From Arthrobacter sp. N199823 (GTDB lineage Bacteria > Actinomycetota > Actinomycetes > Actinomycetales > Micrococcaceae): a stretch of DNA of 64,000 nucleotides. Location of the stretch: contig NZ_PJIN01000008.1 of the NCBI RefSeq assembly GCF_002929705.1, positions 1 to 64,000 of the forward strand, written 5' to 3'. The notes beneath the pieces are model-generated. The model saw only the letters and a list, made by a program, of their open reading frames with translations. It made no database searches and had not been told where the DNA came from. Position numbers and translations under genes: made by a program. Every line of letters begins with the position of its first letter. Within the stretch, counting starts at the first letter, position 1. Positions 14,944-23,479 of this stretch are shown piece after piece.

Positions 14944-15990
14944 TTACAGCTCGGAGGCGTCCGTGTGATCTTGCTCGAGGGCTGCGGTGATTGCTTCGGG
15001 TGAAGGCAGAGTGGCTTGCTCATTAGCAGGAAGAGCTTCGTAGGTGTAGGACATGACGGTCAGGGGTTGGGATGAACCGTCGAGTGCATAGCGGACGGTG
15101 CGCTCATTCTTGGAACCGCACGCGAGAATCCCGACAGTCGGTGCTTGCCGGGGCAGGCGGAGCATGTCGTTGACTGCTGCGGCGTAGAAATTGAGCTGGC
15201 CTAGGTGTTCTGGTTTGAACTTGCCGGCTTTCAATTCCACGACGACGTAGCGGTCAGAAGGTACGTGGTAGAGCAGCAGGTCGATGTAGAAGTCGTCTCC
15301 GTCGACGTCGAGATGGTGCTGACGACCAACGAAGGCAAACCCCGGGCCAAACTCGGTCAGCGTCTGCGCCATCCGGAGCGTCATGGCCTCTTCCATGGCA
15401 TGTTCCTGGGCTTCTTCAGTGAGACCGAGGAAGTCAAATATCAGGGGGTCCTTGGCAACAGCCCTTGCCAGGTCGGTGCCTTCTCCGGGCAGTCTTGCTT
15501 CAAGGTTGTTCGGGGCCGAACCTGTGCGGCTGTGGAGGCTGGTGAGGATCTGGTGTTCCAGGACGGCGACAGACCAGCCATGCCCAACAGCCTTTGAGGC
15601 GTACCATCGGCGCAACTCTTGGTCATTGAGCTTGTTCAAGAGCACGACGTTGTGACTCCAACTCAATTGTCCAGACGGTGTCTGGACAATTGGTTCCGGG
15701 CCATTCCACGAGGCAGCGAATGCACGCATGTGATAGACATTCGTTCGCGAAAAGCCTTTCATATGCGGGAATTCTGCCCGTAGATCGCGTGCCAGCCGAT
15801 CAAGTACCTTATTCCCCTAAGGTTCGGTCACTTGCCGGGTGAGAATGGTCTGCCCTATGTTCCAATACAGCTCGATCATGGCGGTATTGACCACACGCTG
15901 CGCCCGTCCTTGTGCCTCCCGTACGAGGCTTTTCAAAGTAGTGAGGGCAGCTACGTAATCTACTGGGAAGTCCGGCTCAAGCGTGGTCAT
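14944..15990 (-). pseudogene. DUF1016/YhcG-type PDDEXK nuclease with in-frame TAG
   Basis: From the ATG at 15990 the frame reads MTTLEPDFPVDYVAALTTLK, IELYWNIGQTI and VTEP to a TAG at 15819-15817 (codon 58). It resumes in the same frame as GNKVLDRLARDLRAEFPH and MKGFSRTNVYHMRAFA. Homologues have Trp-Gly at the stop, so one TGG to TAG change explains it. The C-terminal part is intact. It has the PDDEXK core DFYIDLLLYHVPSDRYVVVELKAGKF, with catalytic Asp, Glu and Lys, and a QLNFYAAAVND helix. Family members act on nucleic acids and some belong to defence or repair systems. A shortened 272-residue protein starting at Met 15762 could still be made. Confidence 0.82.
15664..15692. repeat. Palindrome inside the nuclease gene, copy A
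   Basis: 13-bp perfect arms (15664-15676 and 15680-15692) flank GGT. The codons read Pro-Ile-Val-Gln-Thr-Pro-Ser-Gly-Gln-Leu on the minus strand, so the sequence is real coding DNA. Its inner 23 bases are identical, in the same orientation, to the copy upstream of the gene at 16032-16054. Confidence 0.9.
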
Positions 15991-16193
15991 GAATCCACCC
16001 TAGTGCGCCGATCCAACGGGTGAGTCCGTAGTTGTCCAGACGGTGTCTGGACAACTCATCACTACGAGGTCATAACCAATGGTCAGCTCTGCACTGTACC
16101 GAAAATTACACCTGCACGCGGAAAGCGGAAGCTACTTTTGACACTAAATTTTGGGATGGTCCTATTACGCGGAGCCCGAAAACTTCGTGTCCG
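15991..16193. other. Promoter region of the nuclease pseudogene
   Basis: The region holds the second palindrome copy. No gene was seen. The transposon begins at its far end. Confidence 0.4.
16031..16055. repeat. Palindrome upstream of the nuclease gene, copy B
   Basis: 11-bp perfect arms flank GGT, about 41 bases before the ATG at 15990, a normal place for an operator. It shares 23 identical bases, including the asymmetric spacer, with copy A inside the gene. Confidence 0.9.
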
Positions 16194-16243
16194 TGACTGT
16201 TAACTTCGTTTGGCGGTTAAATCGCAGATTGGTTTGGCGGTTT
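16194..16243 (+). repeat. Left terminal inverted repeat of the transposon
   Basis: By eye about 41 of 51 positions match the right end once that is reverse-complemented. The first 14-15 bases are identical, as are two TGGCGGTT transposase-site-like words and a TCGCAG between them. It lies 60 bases past the MerR gene stop. Confidence 0.85.
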
Positions 16244-16303
16244 GCTTGCTAAGTTCTTGGGGATATTACCGACCAAAGGGTCGGTCTATAAAGTTGCCAT
16301 GCG

Positions 16304-16693
16304 CTATCCATGGTGGGGTGTGTTGAGCCGGTGGATGAACTCGTCAGCTTGAGCCAGATTGCGGGCCATTTTGGCTCGTTGATGGCGAGCCTTCTCAAGA
16401 AATTCCGTCAATCGGGCCTGCGCGTCAGTACCTGCTCCCTCGGTGCCATTCAGGGCCAAGATGCTCAGGATGTCGGCCATTTCCTCTAGCGAGAAGCTCA
16501 GGGGCTTCATCTGCTTAATGACCATGAGGCGTTCGTAGTCGTCCTCTAGATAGACGCGAAAGCCGCCCTCAGTGCGGGTGCTGGCCGGGAGTAGGCCCAC
16601 GTCGTCGTAGTGCCTGATAGTGCGGTGCGACAACCCTGTTCTTTCGGCGAGTTCTCCTATATGCATCGTTGCTGCGCGCGCCTTCTCTGTCAT
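16304..16693 (-). CDS. MerR family transcriptional regulator (transposon cargo)
   Basis: About 129 residues: MTEKARAATMHIGELAERTG, then the MerR winged helix LSHRTIRHYDDVGLLPASTRTEGGFRVY and a C-terminal coiled-coil (RHQRAKMARNLAQADEFI). No metal-binding Cys cluster is seen, so a small-molecule or redox cue is more likely than mercury. The ATG at 16693 has GGAG 6 bases before it; an in-frame ATG at 16705 is possible. It diverges from the SulP gene across a 12-bp-arm dyad at 16721-16750, the usual position for a MerR protein that reshapes a long-spacer promoter. Control of the SulP transporter is inferred. Confidence 0.85.
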   Translation of the reverse strand: MTEKARAATMHIGELAERTGLSHRTIRHYDDVGLLPASTRTEGGFRVYLEDDYERLMVIKQMKPLSFSLEEMADILSILALNGTEGAGTDAQARLTEFLEKARHQRAKMARNLAQADEFIHRLNTPHHG

Positions 16694-16720
16694 TCGAGTC
16701 TCCATCAGTAATTCCTACAT

Positions 16721-16750
16721 CAACTCTACCCTTACGTTAGGGTACAGTTG
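16721..16750. promoter_or_regulatory. MerR-type dyad between merR and sulP
   Basis: Arms 16721-16732 and 16739-16750 pair with one mismatch around six bases, giving TACCCT...AGGGTA at the core. MerR proteins bind such dyads inside promoter spacers. It lies about 28 bases upstream of the MerR start and 120 bases upstream of sulP. Confidence 0.65.
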
Positions 16751-16828
16751 CAAGTGAGTGGTGAGTCCTTCAAGGCTATCTCCCGCTCCTTTGGCGCAGG
16801 GTCGCGTCCCATAACTCTTGAGAAATGC

Positions 16829-16850
16829 GAAGGCACTGATTTGTGCCTTC
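16829..16850 (+). promoter_or_regulatory. Leader hairpin ahead of sulP
   Basis: GAAGGCAC and GTGCCTTC form a perfect 8-bp stem with a 6-base loop, ending 12 bases before the GGAG ribosome site of sulP. It could affect translation or processing. It has no U-run, so it is not a plain terminator. Confidence 0.45.
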
Positions 16851-16873
16851 TTGACCATGAATGGAGCCAGTAA

Positions 16874-18397
16874 ATGGCCATGACAACAGTGGGTGCCAAG
16901 CCGCCTCTTACCCCGGAACAGCTTCAATCCGTGCGGGAAACACTTCGATCTCCACGCCGCCTCAAAACTGAGGTCTTGGCCGGTCTCGTCGTGGCGTTGG
17001 CATTGATTCCCGAGGCTATCGCGTTCTCCATCATCGCCGGTGTTGATCCGCGGATCGGATTGTTCGCCGCGTTCACGATGGCGGTGACGATTTCTTTCGT
17101 GGGTGGACGCCCTGCCATGATTTCCGCCGCGACCGGGGCTGTGGCGCTGGTGATCGCACCGCTGGTGAAGTCCCATGGCATCGATTACTTCATTGCCGCC
17201 GTCATTCTCGCGGGCATCTTCCAGGTTATCTTGGGCCTGTCGGGGGTTGCGAAACTGATGAGGTTTATCCCCCGTTCGGTGATGGTTGGATTCGTCAATG
17301 CCCTGGCCATCTTGATTTTTATGTCCCAGGTCCCGGAACTGCTCGGCGTGCCGTGGATGGTTTATCCCTTGGCGGTTATCGGTTTGGTCATCGTTTTCGG
17401 CCTGCCGAAACTAACCAAGGCTGTGCCAGCCCCTCTGGTCGCCATCGTTTTCCTAACCCTCATTACCGTGGTGGCGTCAATTGTTGTTCCCACAGTGGGC
17501 GACAAGGGAGAATTGCCAAATTCGCTACCGTCCTTGTTCATCCCGAATGTTCCCTTCAGTCTGGAAACGCTGCAAGTTATCTTCCCGTTTGCGCTGGCTA
17601 TGGCTTTCGTGGGTCTGCTGGAATCCTTGATGACTGCCAAGCTCGTTGATGACGTTACTGACACCCATTCCAACAAGGCCCGGGAATCGTGGGGTCAGGG
17701 AGTGGCCAATATTGTGACCGGTTTCTTCGGCGGCATGGGCGGTTGCGCCATGATTGGCCAGACCATGATCAACGTTAAAGCCTCCGGCGCCCGCACCCGC
17801 ATCTCCACCTTCCTCGCCGGAGTGTTCCTGCTCATCTTGGTCGTGACTCTCGGGGATATTGTGTCCGTGATCCCCATGGCCGCCCTGGTGGCTGTGATGA
17901 TCTTTGTATCCGTTGCCACCTTTGACTGGCACAGCATTCACCCCAGCACACTGGCGCGCATGCCCAAGAGCGAAACCATCGTCATGGTCTCCACCGTGAT
18001 TGTGGTTGTCGCCACCCACAACCTGGCAATCGGGGTCGGTGTTGGTGTTCTGGTAGCGATGGTCCTTTTCGCCCGGCGGGTCGCGCACTTGGTCACCGTT
18101 GAACTCCACCTGGCAACCATCGATGGAGTAGAAACGGCCACCTATGTTGTGGACGGTGAATTGTTTTTCGCCTCTTCCAATGACCTGTTTTCTCAGTTCG
18201 ACTACGCGCTGGACCCGGAGAACGTCGTTATCGACATGCACGCATCCCACCTGTGGGATGCCTCCACCATTGCTGCGCTCGATGCGGTCACCGAAAAATA
18301 CCGGCGCCACGGCAAACACGTCACCATAACCGGACTCAACGAAGCCAGTATCCTCATGCGTGAAAGGCTCTCCGGGAAACTCGGAGCAGGCCACTAA
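16874..18397 (+). CDS. SulP family anion transporter with STAS domain
   Basis: The 507-residue protein has 10-12 membrane spans (about 35-395), including [29 protein letters not shown], the SulP signature region, and [29 protein letters not shown] cytoplasmic STAS domain (about 415-505) follows. SulP proteins carry sulfate, bicarbonate or other anions, often with H+ or Na+. Bacterial short SulPs include the BicA-type Na+/bicarbonate symporter, so pairing with the NhaA Na+/H+ antiporter in the same transposon suggests sodium-coupled anion uptake; this is inference. The ATG at 16874 has GGAG 7 bases upstream. It is convergent with nhaA across a shared terminator. Confidence 0.92.
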   Translation: MAMTTVGAKPPLTPEQLQSVRETLRSPRRLKTEVLAGLVVALALIPEAIAFSIIAGVDPRIGLFAAFTMAVTISFVGGRPAMISAATGAVALVIAPLVKSHGIDYFIAAVILAGIFQVILGLSGVAKLMRFIPRSVMVGFVNALAILIFMSQVPELLGVPWMVYPLAVIGLVIVFGLPKLTKAVPAPLVAIVFLTLITVVASIVVPTVGDKGELPNSLPSLFIPNVPFSLETLQVIFPFALAMAFVGLLESLMTAKLVDDVTDTHSNKARESWGQGVANIVTGFFGGMGGCAMIGQTMINVKASGARTRISTFLAGVFLLILVVTLGDIVSVIPMAALVAVMIFVSVATFDWHSIHPSTLARMPKSETIVMVSTVIVVVATHNLAIGVGVGVLVAMVLFARRVAHLVTVELHLATIDGVETATYVVDGELFFASSNDLFSQFDYALDPENVVIDMHASHLWDASTIAALDAVTEKYRRHGKHVTITGLNEASILMRERLSGKLGAGH

Positions 18398-18430
18398 CGC
18401 CCACCGCATCCCAGACGTGCGCTCAAATAA

Positions 18431-18468
18431 AGAACCCCTTCTCGGCCCTCAGGCCGGGAAGGGGTTCT
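18431..18468. terminator. Bidirectional terminator between sulP and nhaA
   Basis: The strong stem AGAACCCCTTC...GAAGGGGTTCT encloses a GGCC-rich inner stem. It is followed by ATTTTT on the plus strand and preceded by an A-rich run that serves the minus strand. It separates the convergent sulP and nhaA stops. Confidence 0.9.
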
Positions 18469-18489
18469 ATTTTTGAGTTGGTGTCCCTG

Positions 18490-19830
18490 TCAGGGGCGGT
18501 CTTGTTGGTAGACGTCAGGGATGCCATCATGGTCGGCATCCTCTGCTTCTTCGGCGTGTAGTTTCCGGTAGTAGCGGTTTCTGGTCGACAGGACGGCTGT
18601 GGCAAGCAGTGCCGCCAACACTGATGCGGCAAGGATGCCGATCTTGGCATGGTCATCATGGGCACTGCCCTGACCAAAGCTCAACTCCGCCACGAGCAGT
18701 GACACGGTGAACCCGATCCCCGCCAACAGGGACACCCCGAACACGTCGATCCATTTCAGAGAGCGGTCCAAGGATGCCTTAGTGGTTTTAGTCAGCAGCC
18801 AGGTCGTGCCCAGAATTCCGGCCGGTTTGCCCAGTACCAGTGCAACCACAATACCGATGGCGACGGGGTCTGTGGCGGCCGAGAAGAGTCCGTCCCATCC
18901 GCCGATGGCGACGCCGGCGGAAAAGAACGCAAAGACCGGCACGGCGATACCTGCTGAGATAGGACGGAATCGGTGCTCAAAAATTTCTGACAAACCCGGG
19001 CCGTTGCCTGGGCCGCCGCTGGCTTGGGAGCGGATCACCGGGATGGCGAATCCCAGCAGCACCCCGGCCACTGTCGCATGAACCCCGGAAGCATGAACTA
19101 GGGCCCAGGTGACCAAGGCCAGGGGAAGCAGGATGACCCAGGCAGCCCACGCCTTGGTCCCAAAGAAACGGCGGTATTTTTGTGCCAAGATCGTGTAAAT
19201 TGCCAGCGGAATCAGAGCTAACAGCAGCGGCCCGAGCTGGATTTCATTGGTGTAAAAAATGGCGATGATGCTAATCGCCAACAGGTCATCCACTACCGCC
19301 AAGGTCAACAGGAAGATCCGCAGGGCACTGGGCAGGTGGGAACCAATGATGGCCAACACCGCCACCGCGAAGGCAATGTCAGTGGCCGTGGGAATGGCCC
19401 ACCCTCGAAGCGTCTCCGGACTGGTGAGGTTAATCAACGCATAAATCACAGCGGGTACCACCACGCCGCCCACTGCCGCTGCGACAGGGACAATGGATTT
19501 ACTGAACTGTCGTAAATCTCCGGCCACGAATTCGCGTTTAAGTTCCAGCCCCACCAGGAAGAAGAAAACTGCCAGCAACCCGTCAGCCGCCCACGCACCC
19601 AAGCTAAGTTCAAGGTGCCAGGGTTCGTACCCGACACGGAAGTCACGCAGGGCAAAGTAACTGTCCGAAACAGGAGAGTTAGCCCAGATGATGGCTATCA
19701 CGGCTGCGGTGACGAGCAAGATGCCACCCACGGTTTCTTTGCGCAGGATCTCTCCGATTCGCAGGAACTCGGAATAGCTGCCCCGCCCGAAAACAGTGGT
19801 CCGTGGTGGTGTGGAAGGTTCTTGCGTCAT
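18490..19830 (-). CDS. nhaA: NhaA Na+/H+ antiporter (transposon cargo)
   Basis: The 446-residue NhaA-family protein contains [18 protein letters not shown] (the family's conserved segment), [15 protein letters not shown] and [21 protein letters not shown]. Its paired aspartates in VVDD correspond to the Na+-binding Asp163/Asp164 of E. coli NhaA. About 11-12 spans are visible. It exchanges internal Na+ for external H+ at the membrane, aiding salt and alkaline tolerance. The C-terminal tail is short and acidic ([19 protein letters not shown]). The ATG at 19830 has AAGGA 7 bases upstream. Actinobacterial chromosomes often carry nhaA, but this copy sits inside the transposon ends, so it is probably mobile. 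Confidence 0.93.
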   Translation of the reverse strand: MTQEPSTPPRTTVFGRGSYSEFLRIGEILRKETVGGILLVTAAVIAIIWANSPVSDSYFALRDFRVGYEPWHLELSLGAWAADGLLAVFFFLVGLELKREFVAGDLRQFSKSIVPVAAAVGGVVVPAVIYALINLTSPETLRGWAIPTATDIAFAVAVLAIIGSHLPSALRIFLLTLAVVDDLLAISIIAIFYTNEIQLGPLLLALIPLAIYTILAQKYRRFFGTKAWAAWVILLPLALVTWALVHASGVHATVAGVLLGFAIPVIRSQASGGPGNGPGLSEIFEHRFRPISAGIAVPVFAFFSAGVAIGGWDGLFSAATDPVAIGIVVALVLGKPAGILGTTWLLTKTTKASLDRSLKWIDVFGVSLLAGIGFTVSLLVAELSFGQGSAHDDHAKIGILAASVLAALLATAVLSTRNRYYRKLHAEEAEDADHDGIPDVYQQDRP

Positions 19831-20242
19831 AGAGAAGTCCTTGATGGGTCGCCAATAAAAATGTCGACCAGACTTCCCGACTCACCTGCGAAAATCCTAT
19901 CGCGGCGACCCCCTCTTCCTCTAACGGTGACATTCACGCAGGCGCTCATGGCACGCCCACATACCGCTCCGATCCTTGAACTTCTCAGCTCGATGAGATT
20001 CAATGTTCTCAAGCTTTGACCGCCCCTCCTCGACATTCGAGGCCGATCACTACCCCTTTCCACCTCCATCGAGGCGCACAAGACAGTTACTCCACGGTGT
20101 CTCAAATACGGTCGTTTATGGAACGCACGACCCTCATCGTCATATGGTGTCTCGTGCAGGGCTGTTCTTTGTAGCAAAAGCCAGTTTCATTTTCTATGCT
20201 TCGCTTCTACCCCCAGATGATGGGTATTGGTACATTGCGGGT
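19831..20242. other. Intergenic region with likely res site of the transposon
   Basis: It lies between the nhaA start and the resolvase. Two GGTGTCTC words (20096 and 20152) and inverted GGTCGTTTATGGAACG/CGACC-like words between them are spaced as res subsites would be. No gene was supported; open frames continuing from the resolvase lack a start with a ribosome site. Confidence 0.45.
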
Positions 20243-20839
20243 ATGGGACATCTCTTGGGTTACGCCCGCGTGTCAACGGCTGACCAGGACGCTGCCCTGC
20301 AGCAAGATGCGTTGGAAGCTGCTGGCTGTTACCGGGTATTTACTGATACCGCATCGGGTGCCGTGCAAACTAGGCCTGAGCTGTCTAAGGTGCTGGATCA
20401 GTTGAGGCCCGGTGATGTTTTAGTGGTGTGGAGATTGGACCGGCTCGGGCGGTCTATTAGGCATTTGATCGATCAGCTGGCAGTTCTGGAAGAACGCGGT
20501 ATCGGCTTCCGGTCGCTGCATGAATCCATTGACACCACTTCCTCCGGTGGTCGTCTGGTGTTTCATCTATTCGCGTCTTTAGCGGAATTTGAACGTGACC
20601 TTATTAGGGAGCGAACTACTGCTGGTTTGGCAGCTGCCCGGGCCCGCGGCCGAAAAGGTGGGAGGCCTTCGCTGCTGACCAAGGAGAAGATTGATACTGC
20701 ACGGCGGCTGTATGCCCAGCAGGAAATGACGGTCCGCAAGATTGGTGAAGTCATTGGGGTTAGCCGCAGCACCGTTTATAGGGCGTTGCAATACGACCGA
20801 CAGACTGATTCTTCGCCTCGACCATCCGCCACTGAATAG
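20243..20839 (+). CDS. Serine resolvase of the transposon
   Basis: The 198-residue Tn3-type resolvase reads MGHLLGYARVSTADQDAALQ with the catalytic serine in ARVS, then WRLDRLGRSIRHLID and LFASLAEFERDLIRERT. A C-terminal helix-turn-helix follows (KIGEVIGVSRSTVYRAL). It recombines two res sites to separate a replicative cointegrate. Its res site probably lies upstream (about 20096-20165). The open frame extends to 20003, but the ATG at 20243 begins the conserved sequence. It is the first of three transposition genes read rightward, as expected for the Tn552 class. Confidence 0.92.
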   Translation: MGHLLGYARVSTADQDAALQQDALEAAGCYRVFTDTASGAVQTRPELSKVLDQLRPGDVLVVWRLDRLGRSIRHLIDQLAVLEERGIGFRSLHESIDTTSSGGRLVFHLFASLAEFERDLIRERTTAGLAAARARGRKGGRPSLLTKEKIDTARRLYAQQEMTVRKIGEVIGVSRSTVYRALQYDRQTDSSPRPSATE

Positions 20840-20854
20840 AACACCCATGTAGCC

Positions 20855-22321
20855 ATGAATGCCGGGGCCGGCTCAAAGAGCCAATATCAATTCTTAGAAC
20901 CTGACAATATCGCCGTTGCCCGGTGGATGGTTTTGCGAGAACATGTCGAAAACGGTAGCCCACTCACGACACTTGCAAGCGAACACGGTATCTCGTTGCG
21001 AACACTGCAGCGATGGCACCACGCATACAAGCTCTACGGCAACGCCGGGCTAGAACCTGCTCCCCGGCCTAAGCGCGGACGAAAATCACCGCCTGAACTC
21101 ATTATTTTGATCGAGGGCTTGGCGTTAGTAAAGCCGCGCAAGACCACCGAAGCGATCCATCAACAGGCCAACAAAGTAGCCACGCGACAGGGATGGCCGA
21201 CCGTTTCTTATTCGACCGTCCGCTCGATCACCGCCACCTTGGATCCGGGAATGCTGACCCTGGCGCATCAAGGCCCGGTAGCGTACCGCGATCAGTACGA
21301 ACTTGTATGGCGGAGCAGGGCCGAACGTCCTAACGCGGTATGGCAGGCTGACCATACCCAGCTGGATCTCTTGATCCTAGACTCCGACGGCAAAACAATC
21401 CGTCCTTGGCTGACAACAATCTTGGATGACCACTCTCGCGCGATCTGTGGATACATGGTTTTCACCGGCGCGCCCTCATCCATGAACACAGCGCTGGCAC
21501 TACGCCAAGCGATCTGGCCAAAAACAGACAGCACGTGGCCGATGTGCGGAATCCCCGATGTCCTCTATGTTGACCACGGAACCGACTTCACCAGCCACCA
21601 CCTTGCACAGACCGCCAAAGACCTTCACTTTGAGATCGTTTTCTCCGCAGTCGCAAGGCCCCAAGGCAGGGGAAAGATTGAACGACTATTTGGCACGATC
21701 AATACTGAACTTTTGTCAGGCTTACCCGGATACCTGACCCAAGGAGCCCGTAATCCTCGCCCGCAGCTCACCGTCGCTGAATTGAACGGCACTATCGCTG
21801 ACTTCCTGACACACGCCTATAACCAGCGTGAACACCAAGAAATAAGACAAACCCCACAGCATGCGTGGAGCGGCAACGGGTGGCTGCCACGGCTACCGGC
21901 AACCATTGAAGAGCTCAATTTACTCCTGCTCACTGTCGCCAAATCCCGCATCGTCCACCGGGACGGTGTGCACTTCCAAGGACTGCGCTATATCTCACCG
22001 CTCCTTGCCGCCTATGTAGGAGAACACGTCATTGTCCGCTACGACCCGGCGGACATAGCCGAAATCAGGATCTTCCACCGAGGCGCCTACCTCTGTAAAG
22101 CGGTTGACCCCACACATGAACGGTCCACCGTAAGCCTGAAAGAAATTCAAGAAGCCCGCGCAGCCAGGAAACGTGAGTTACGGGGGCAGATCAACGAGCG
22201 AATAGCCACCGTTGCCCACCACCTGCCTGCTAAGAACCGGGACTTCACGACCGAACCAGAACAAAACAGGCGACCACCCGTAAAACATCGATTAGACACA
22301 TACCAGGAGGATCGGTCATGA
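20855..22321 (+). CDS. Mu/Tn552-type DDE transposase (TniA-like)
   Basis: The 488-residue protein has an N-terminal helix-turn-helix region (HGISLRTLQRWHHAYKLYG) that should bind the repeated end sites. The rve/DDE core follows: the first Asp in WQADHTQLDLLIL, the second in LYVDHGTDFTSHH, and Glu in QGRGKIERLFGTIN. Its C-terminus is a Mu-type domain. It cuts and joins the element ends, needing the downstream ATPase for target choice. Length matches the p480 protein of Tn552. It overlaps the ATPase gene by 4 bp (ATGA). The catalytic triad is intact, so the element may be active. Confidence 0.92.
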   Translation: MNAGAGSKSQYQFLEPDNIAVARWMVLREHVENGSPLTTLASEHGISLRTLQRWHHAYKLYGNAGLEPAPRPKRGRKSPPELIILIEGLALVKPRKTTEAIHQQANKVATRQGWPTVSYSTVRSITATLDPGMLTLAHQGPVAYRDQYELVWRSRAERPNAVWQADHTQLDLLILDSDGKTIRPWLTTILDDHSRAICGYMVFTGAPSSMNTALALRQAIWPKTDSTWPMCGIPDVLYVDHGTDFTSHHLAQTAKDLHFEIVFSAVARPQGRGKIERLFGTINTELLSGLPGYLTQGARNPRPQLTVAELNGTIADFLTHAYNQREHQEIRQTPQHAWSGNGWLPRLPATIEELNLLLLTVAKSRIVHRDGVHFQGLRYISPLLAAYVGEHVIVRYDPADIAEIRIFHRGAYLCKAVDPTHERSTVSLKEIQEARAARKRELRGQINERIATVAHHLPAKNRDFTTEPEQNRRPPVKHRLDTYQEDRS

Positions 22322-23130
22322 CCCCCTCAGGCTTCATAGCGACGAAGGAACACCGCCGATTCGTGGAATTCGCCAACGCAGTACGTCGGCAACGAACCAT
22401 AGGGATCTGCTACGGCCAAGCAGGCATTGGTAAAACTCTTTCAGCCCGCCACTACGCAAGCTGGCAACAAGCAGAAACGCTCCTAGAACAATGGGGCCCA
22501 CGGCAAGACAGCGACCCAAGAATCTACGCGGCCCTAGCAAAAACACGATCAGTGTTTTTCACCCCAGGTGTCCTCACCCGACCAAATCAGATCCAAGAAG
22601 AACTAGCTCGTACCATTACCAGGGCCTCAGCGTGCATCGAGGAACACCTACGATCCACGAACACCAAAAAGGGTCCAGCAAAAGATCAAAACAAATATGT
22701 TGAACTGATCATCATCGACGAATCAGAAAGACTAACCGCTACATCCCTAGAAGTCCTCCGCGATAAATACGACCGCAGCGAAATCGCCATGATCATGATC
22801 GGCATGCCAGGCATTGAGAAGCAATTCAGCCGCTACCCCCAGCTTTACAGCCGCGTGGGTTTCGCCCACGAGTACAGGCAACTCGTAGATGAAGAACTCA
22901 ACTACGTTCTTCAACGAAAATGGCTCAAACTCGGTCAAAACCTAGACCCCGAAGATTTCACCGATGCCCAAGCCATCGCCGCTATCGCAAGGATCACCCG
23001 CGGCAATTTCCGTCTCATAGACAGACTCTTCGTCCAAATGGAACGAATCATGAAAATCAATGAACTCACCACCATCACCGACGACGTCGTCGAAGCAGCA
23101 CGCTCCACCCTCGTGATCGGAATCAGCTAA
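22318..23130 (+). CDS. AAA ATPase target-selector of the transposon (TniB-like)
   Basis: The 270-residue AAA ATPase has a Walker A motif (GQAGIGKTLSARHYA), a Walker B motif (VELIIIDESERLTATSLEVLRDKYD) and a sensor region FAHEYRQLVDEELNYV. It belongs to the MuB/IstB/TniB group that binds DNA and ATP and activates the DDE transposase. It resembles p271 of Tn552. Its start overlaps the transposase stop by 4 bp. The stop codon falls in the outer end of the right terminal repeat, so this is the last gene of the element. Confidence 0.92.
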   Translation: MTPSGFIATKEHRRFVEFANAVRRQRTIGICYGQAGIGKTLSARHYASWQQAETLLEQWGPRQDSDPRIYAALAKTRSVFFTPGVLTRPNQIQEELARTITRASACIEEHLRSTNTKKGPAKDQNKYVELIIIDESERLTATSLEVLRDKYDRSEIAMIMIGMPGIEKQFSRYPQLYSRVGFAHEYRQLVDEELNYVLQRKWLKLGQNLDPEDFTDAQAIAAIARITRGNFRLIDRLFVQMERIMKINELTTITDDVVEAARSTLVIGIS

Positions 23131-23178
23131 ACCGCCATTCCAGGCTGCGAGAAAACCGCCACTAGAAGTTAACAGTCA
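23129..23178 (-). repeat. Right terminal inverted repeat of the transposon
   Basis: It mirrors the left end and includes the stop codon of the ATPase gene. It ends at TGACTGTTAACTTC (minus strand), 6 bases before the ATG of the SHOCT protein. Confidence 0.85.
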
Positions 23179-23184
23179 CAGGCC

Positions 23185-23439
23185 ATGATGTATCCCATGT
23201 ATGGGAACGGGTGGTTCGCTGTGGCCTTTGGTGTGTTGGGTGTGCAGACTCTATTTCTCGGGGGAGTGGCAGCTGCCGCTCTTATCGTGGCGCTTCGTCA
23301 GCAGGTGGGGCGAGCCGCCGCTGGACACGCACCCTGGAGGGAGGATGCTCAGGCCATTCTGAATGAGCGTTTCGCCGAGGGTGAGATTGATGAAGCTGAA
23401 TTCACATCCCGACGCGCGGTGCTCAACGGCCGGGACTGA
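23185..23439 (+). CDS. Small SHOCT-domain membrane protein
   Basis: The 84-residue protein has one membrane span (about 10-38: GWFAVAFGVLGVQTLFLGGVAAAALIVAL) followed by a C-terminal SHOCT motif, DAQAILNERFAEGEIDEAEFTSRRAVL. SHOCT segments are short helical pieces found at the ends of many membrane or chaperone-like proteins; their role is unclear. The transposon ends just upstream, so the original promoter may have been displaced. It is convergent with a UbiB-like kinase gene and near genes of a hypoxia-type block, where similar small proteins often occur. Confidence 0.75.
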   Translation: MMYPMYGNGWFAVAFGVLGVQTLFLGGVAAAALIVALRQQVGRAAAGHAPWREDAQAILNERFAEGEIDEAEFTSRRAVLNGRD

Positions 23440-23479
23440 AGTGTTAGCAGGACACGAGGAGCTCAAATGGTACTCAGTG

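Larger units (their letters stand above)
16194..23178. mobile_element. Tn552-like transposon carrying MerR, SulP and NhaA
   Basis: The element is about 6.98 kb long and is bounded by matching inverted ends starting TGACTGTTAACTTC at 16194 and at 23178 (minus). Each end contains two TGGCGGTT words. From left to right it carries a MerR regulator, a SulP transporter, NhaA, a serine resolvase, a 488-residue DDE transposase and a 270-residue AAA ATPase. The transposase/ATPase sizes and order match the p480/p271 pair of Tn552, and no TniQ gene is present, unlike Tn5053/Tn402. The cargo of two ion transporters is not one I know from this family. The 5 bases flanking the two ends differ (GTCCG and CAGGC), so no target duplication is visible. 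Confidence 0.85.

Noticed and set aside
23179-23183. Target-site duplication at the transposon ends
   Set aside because: The flanking bases (GTCCG left, CAGGC right) do not match; shifting the boundary by a base does not help.
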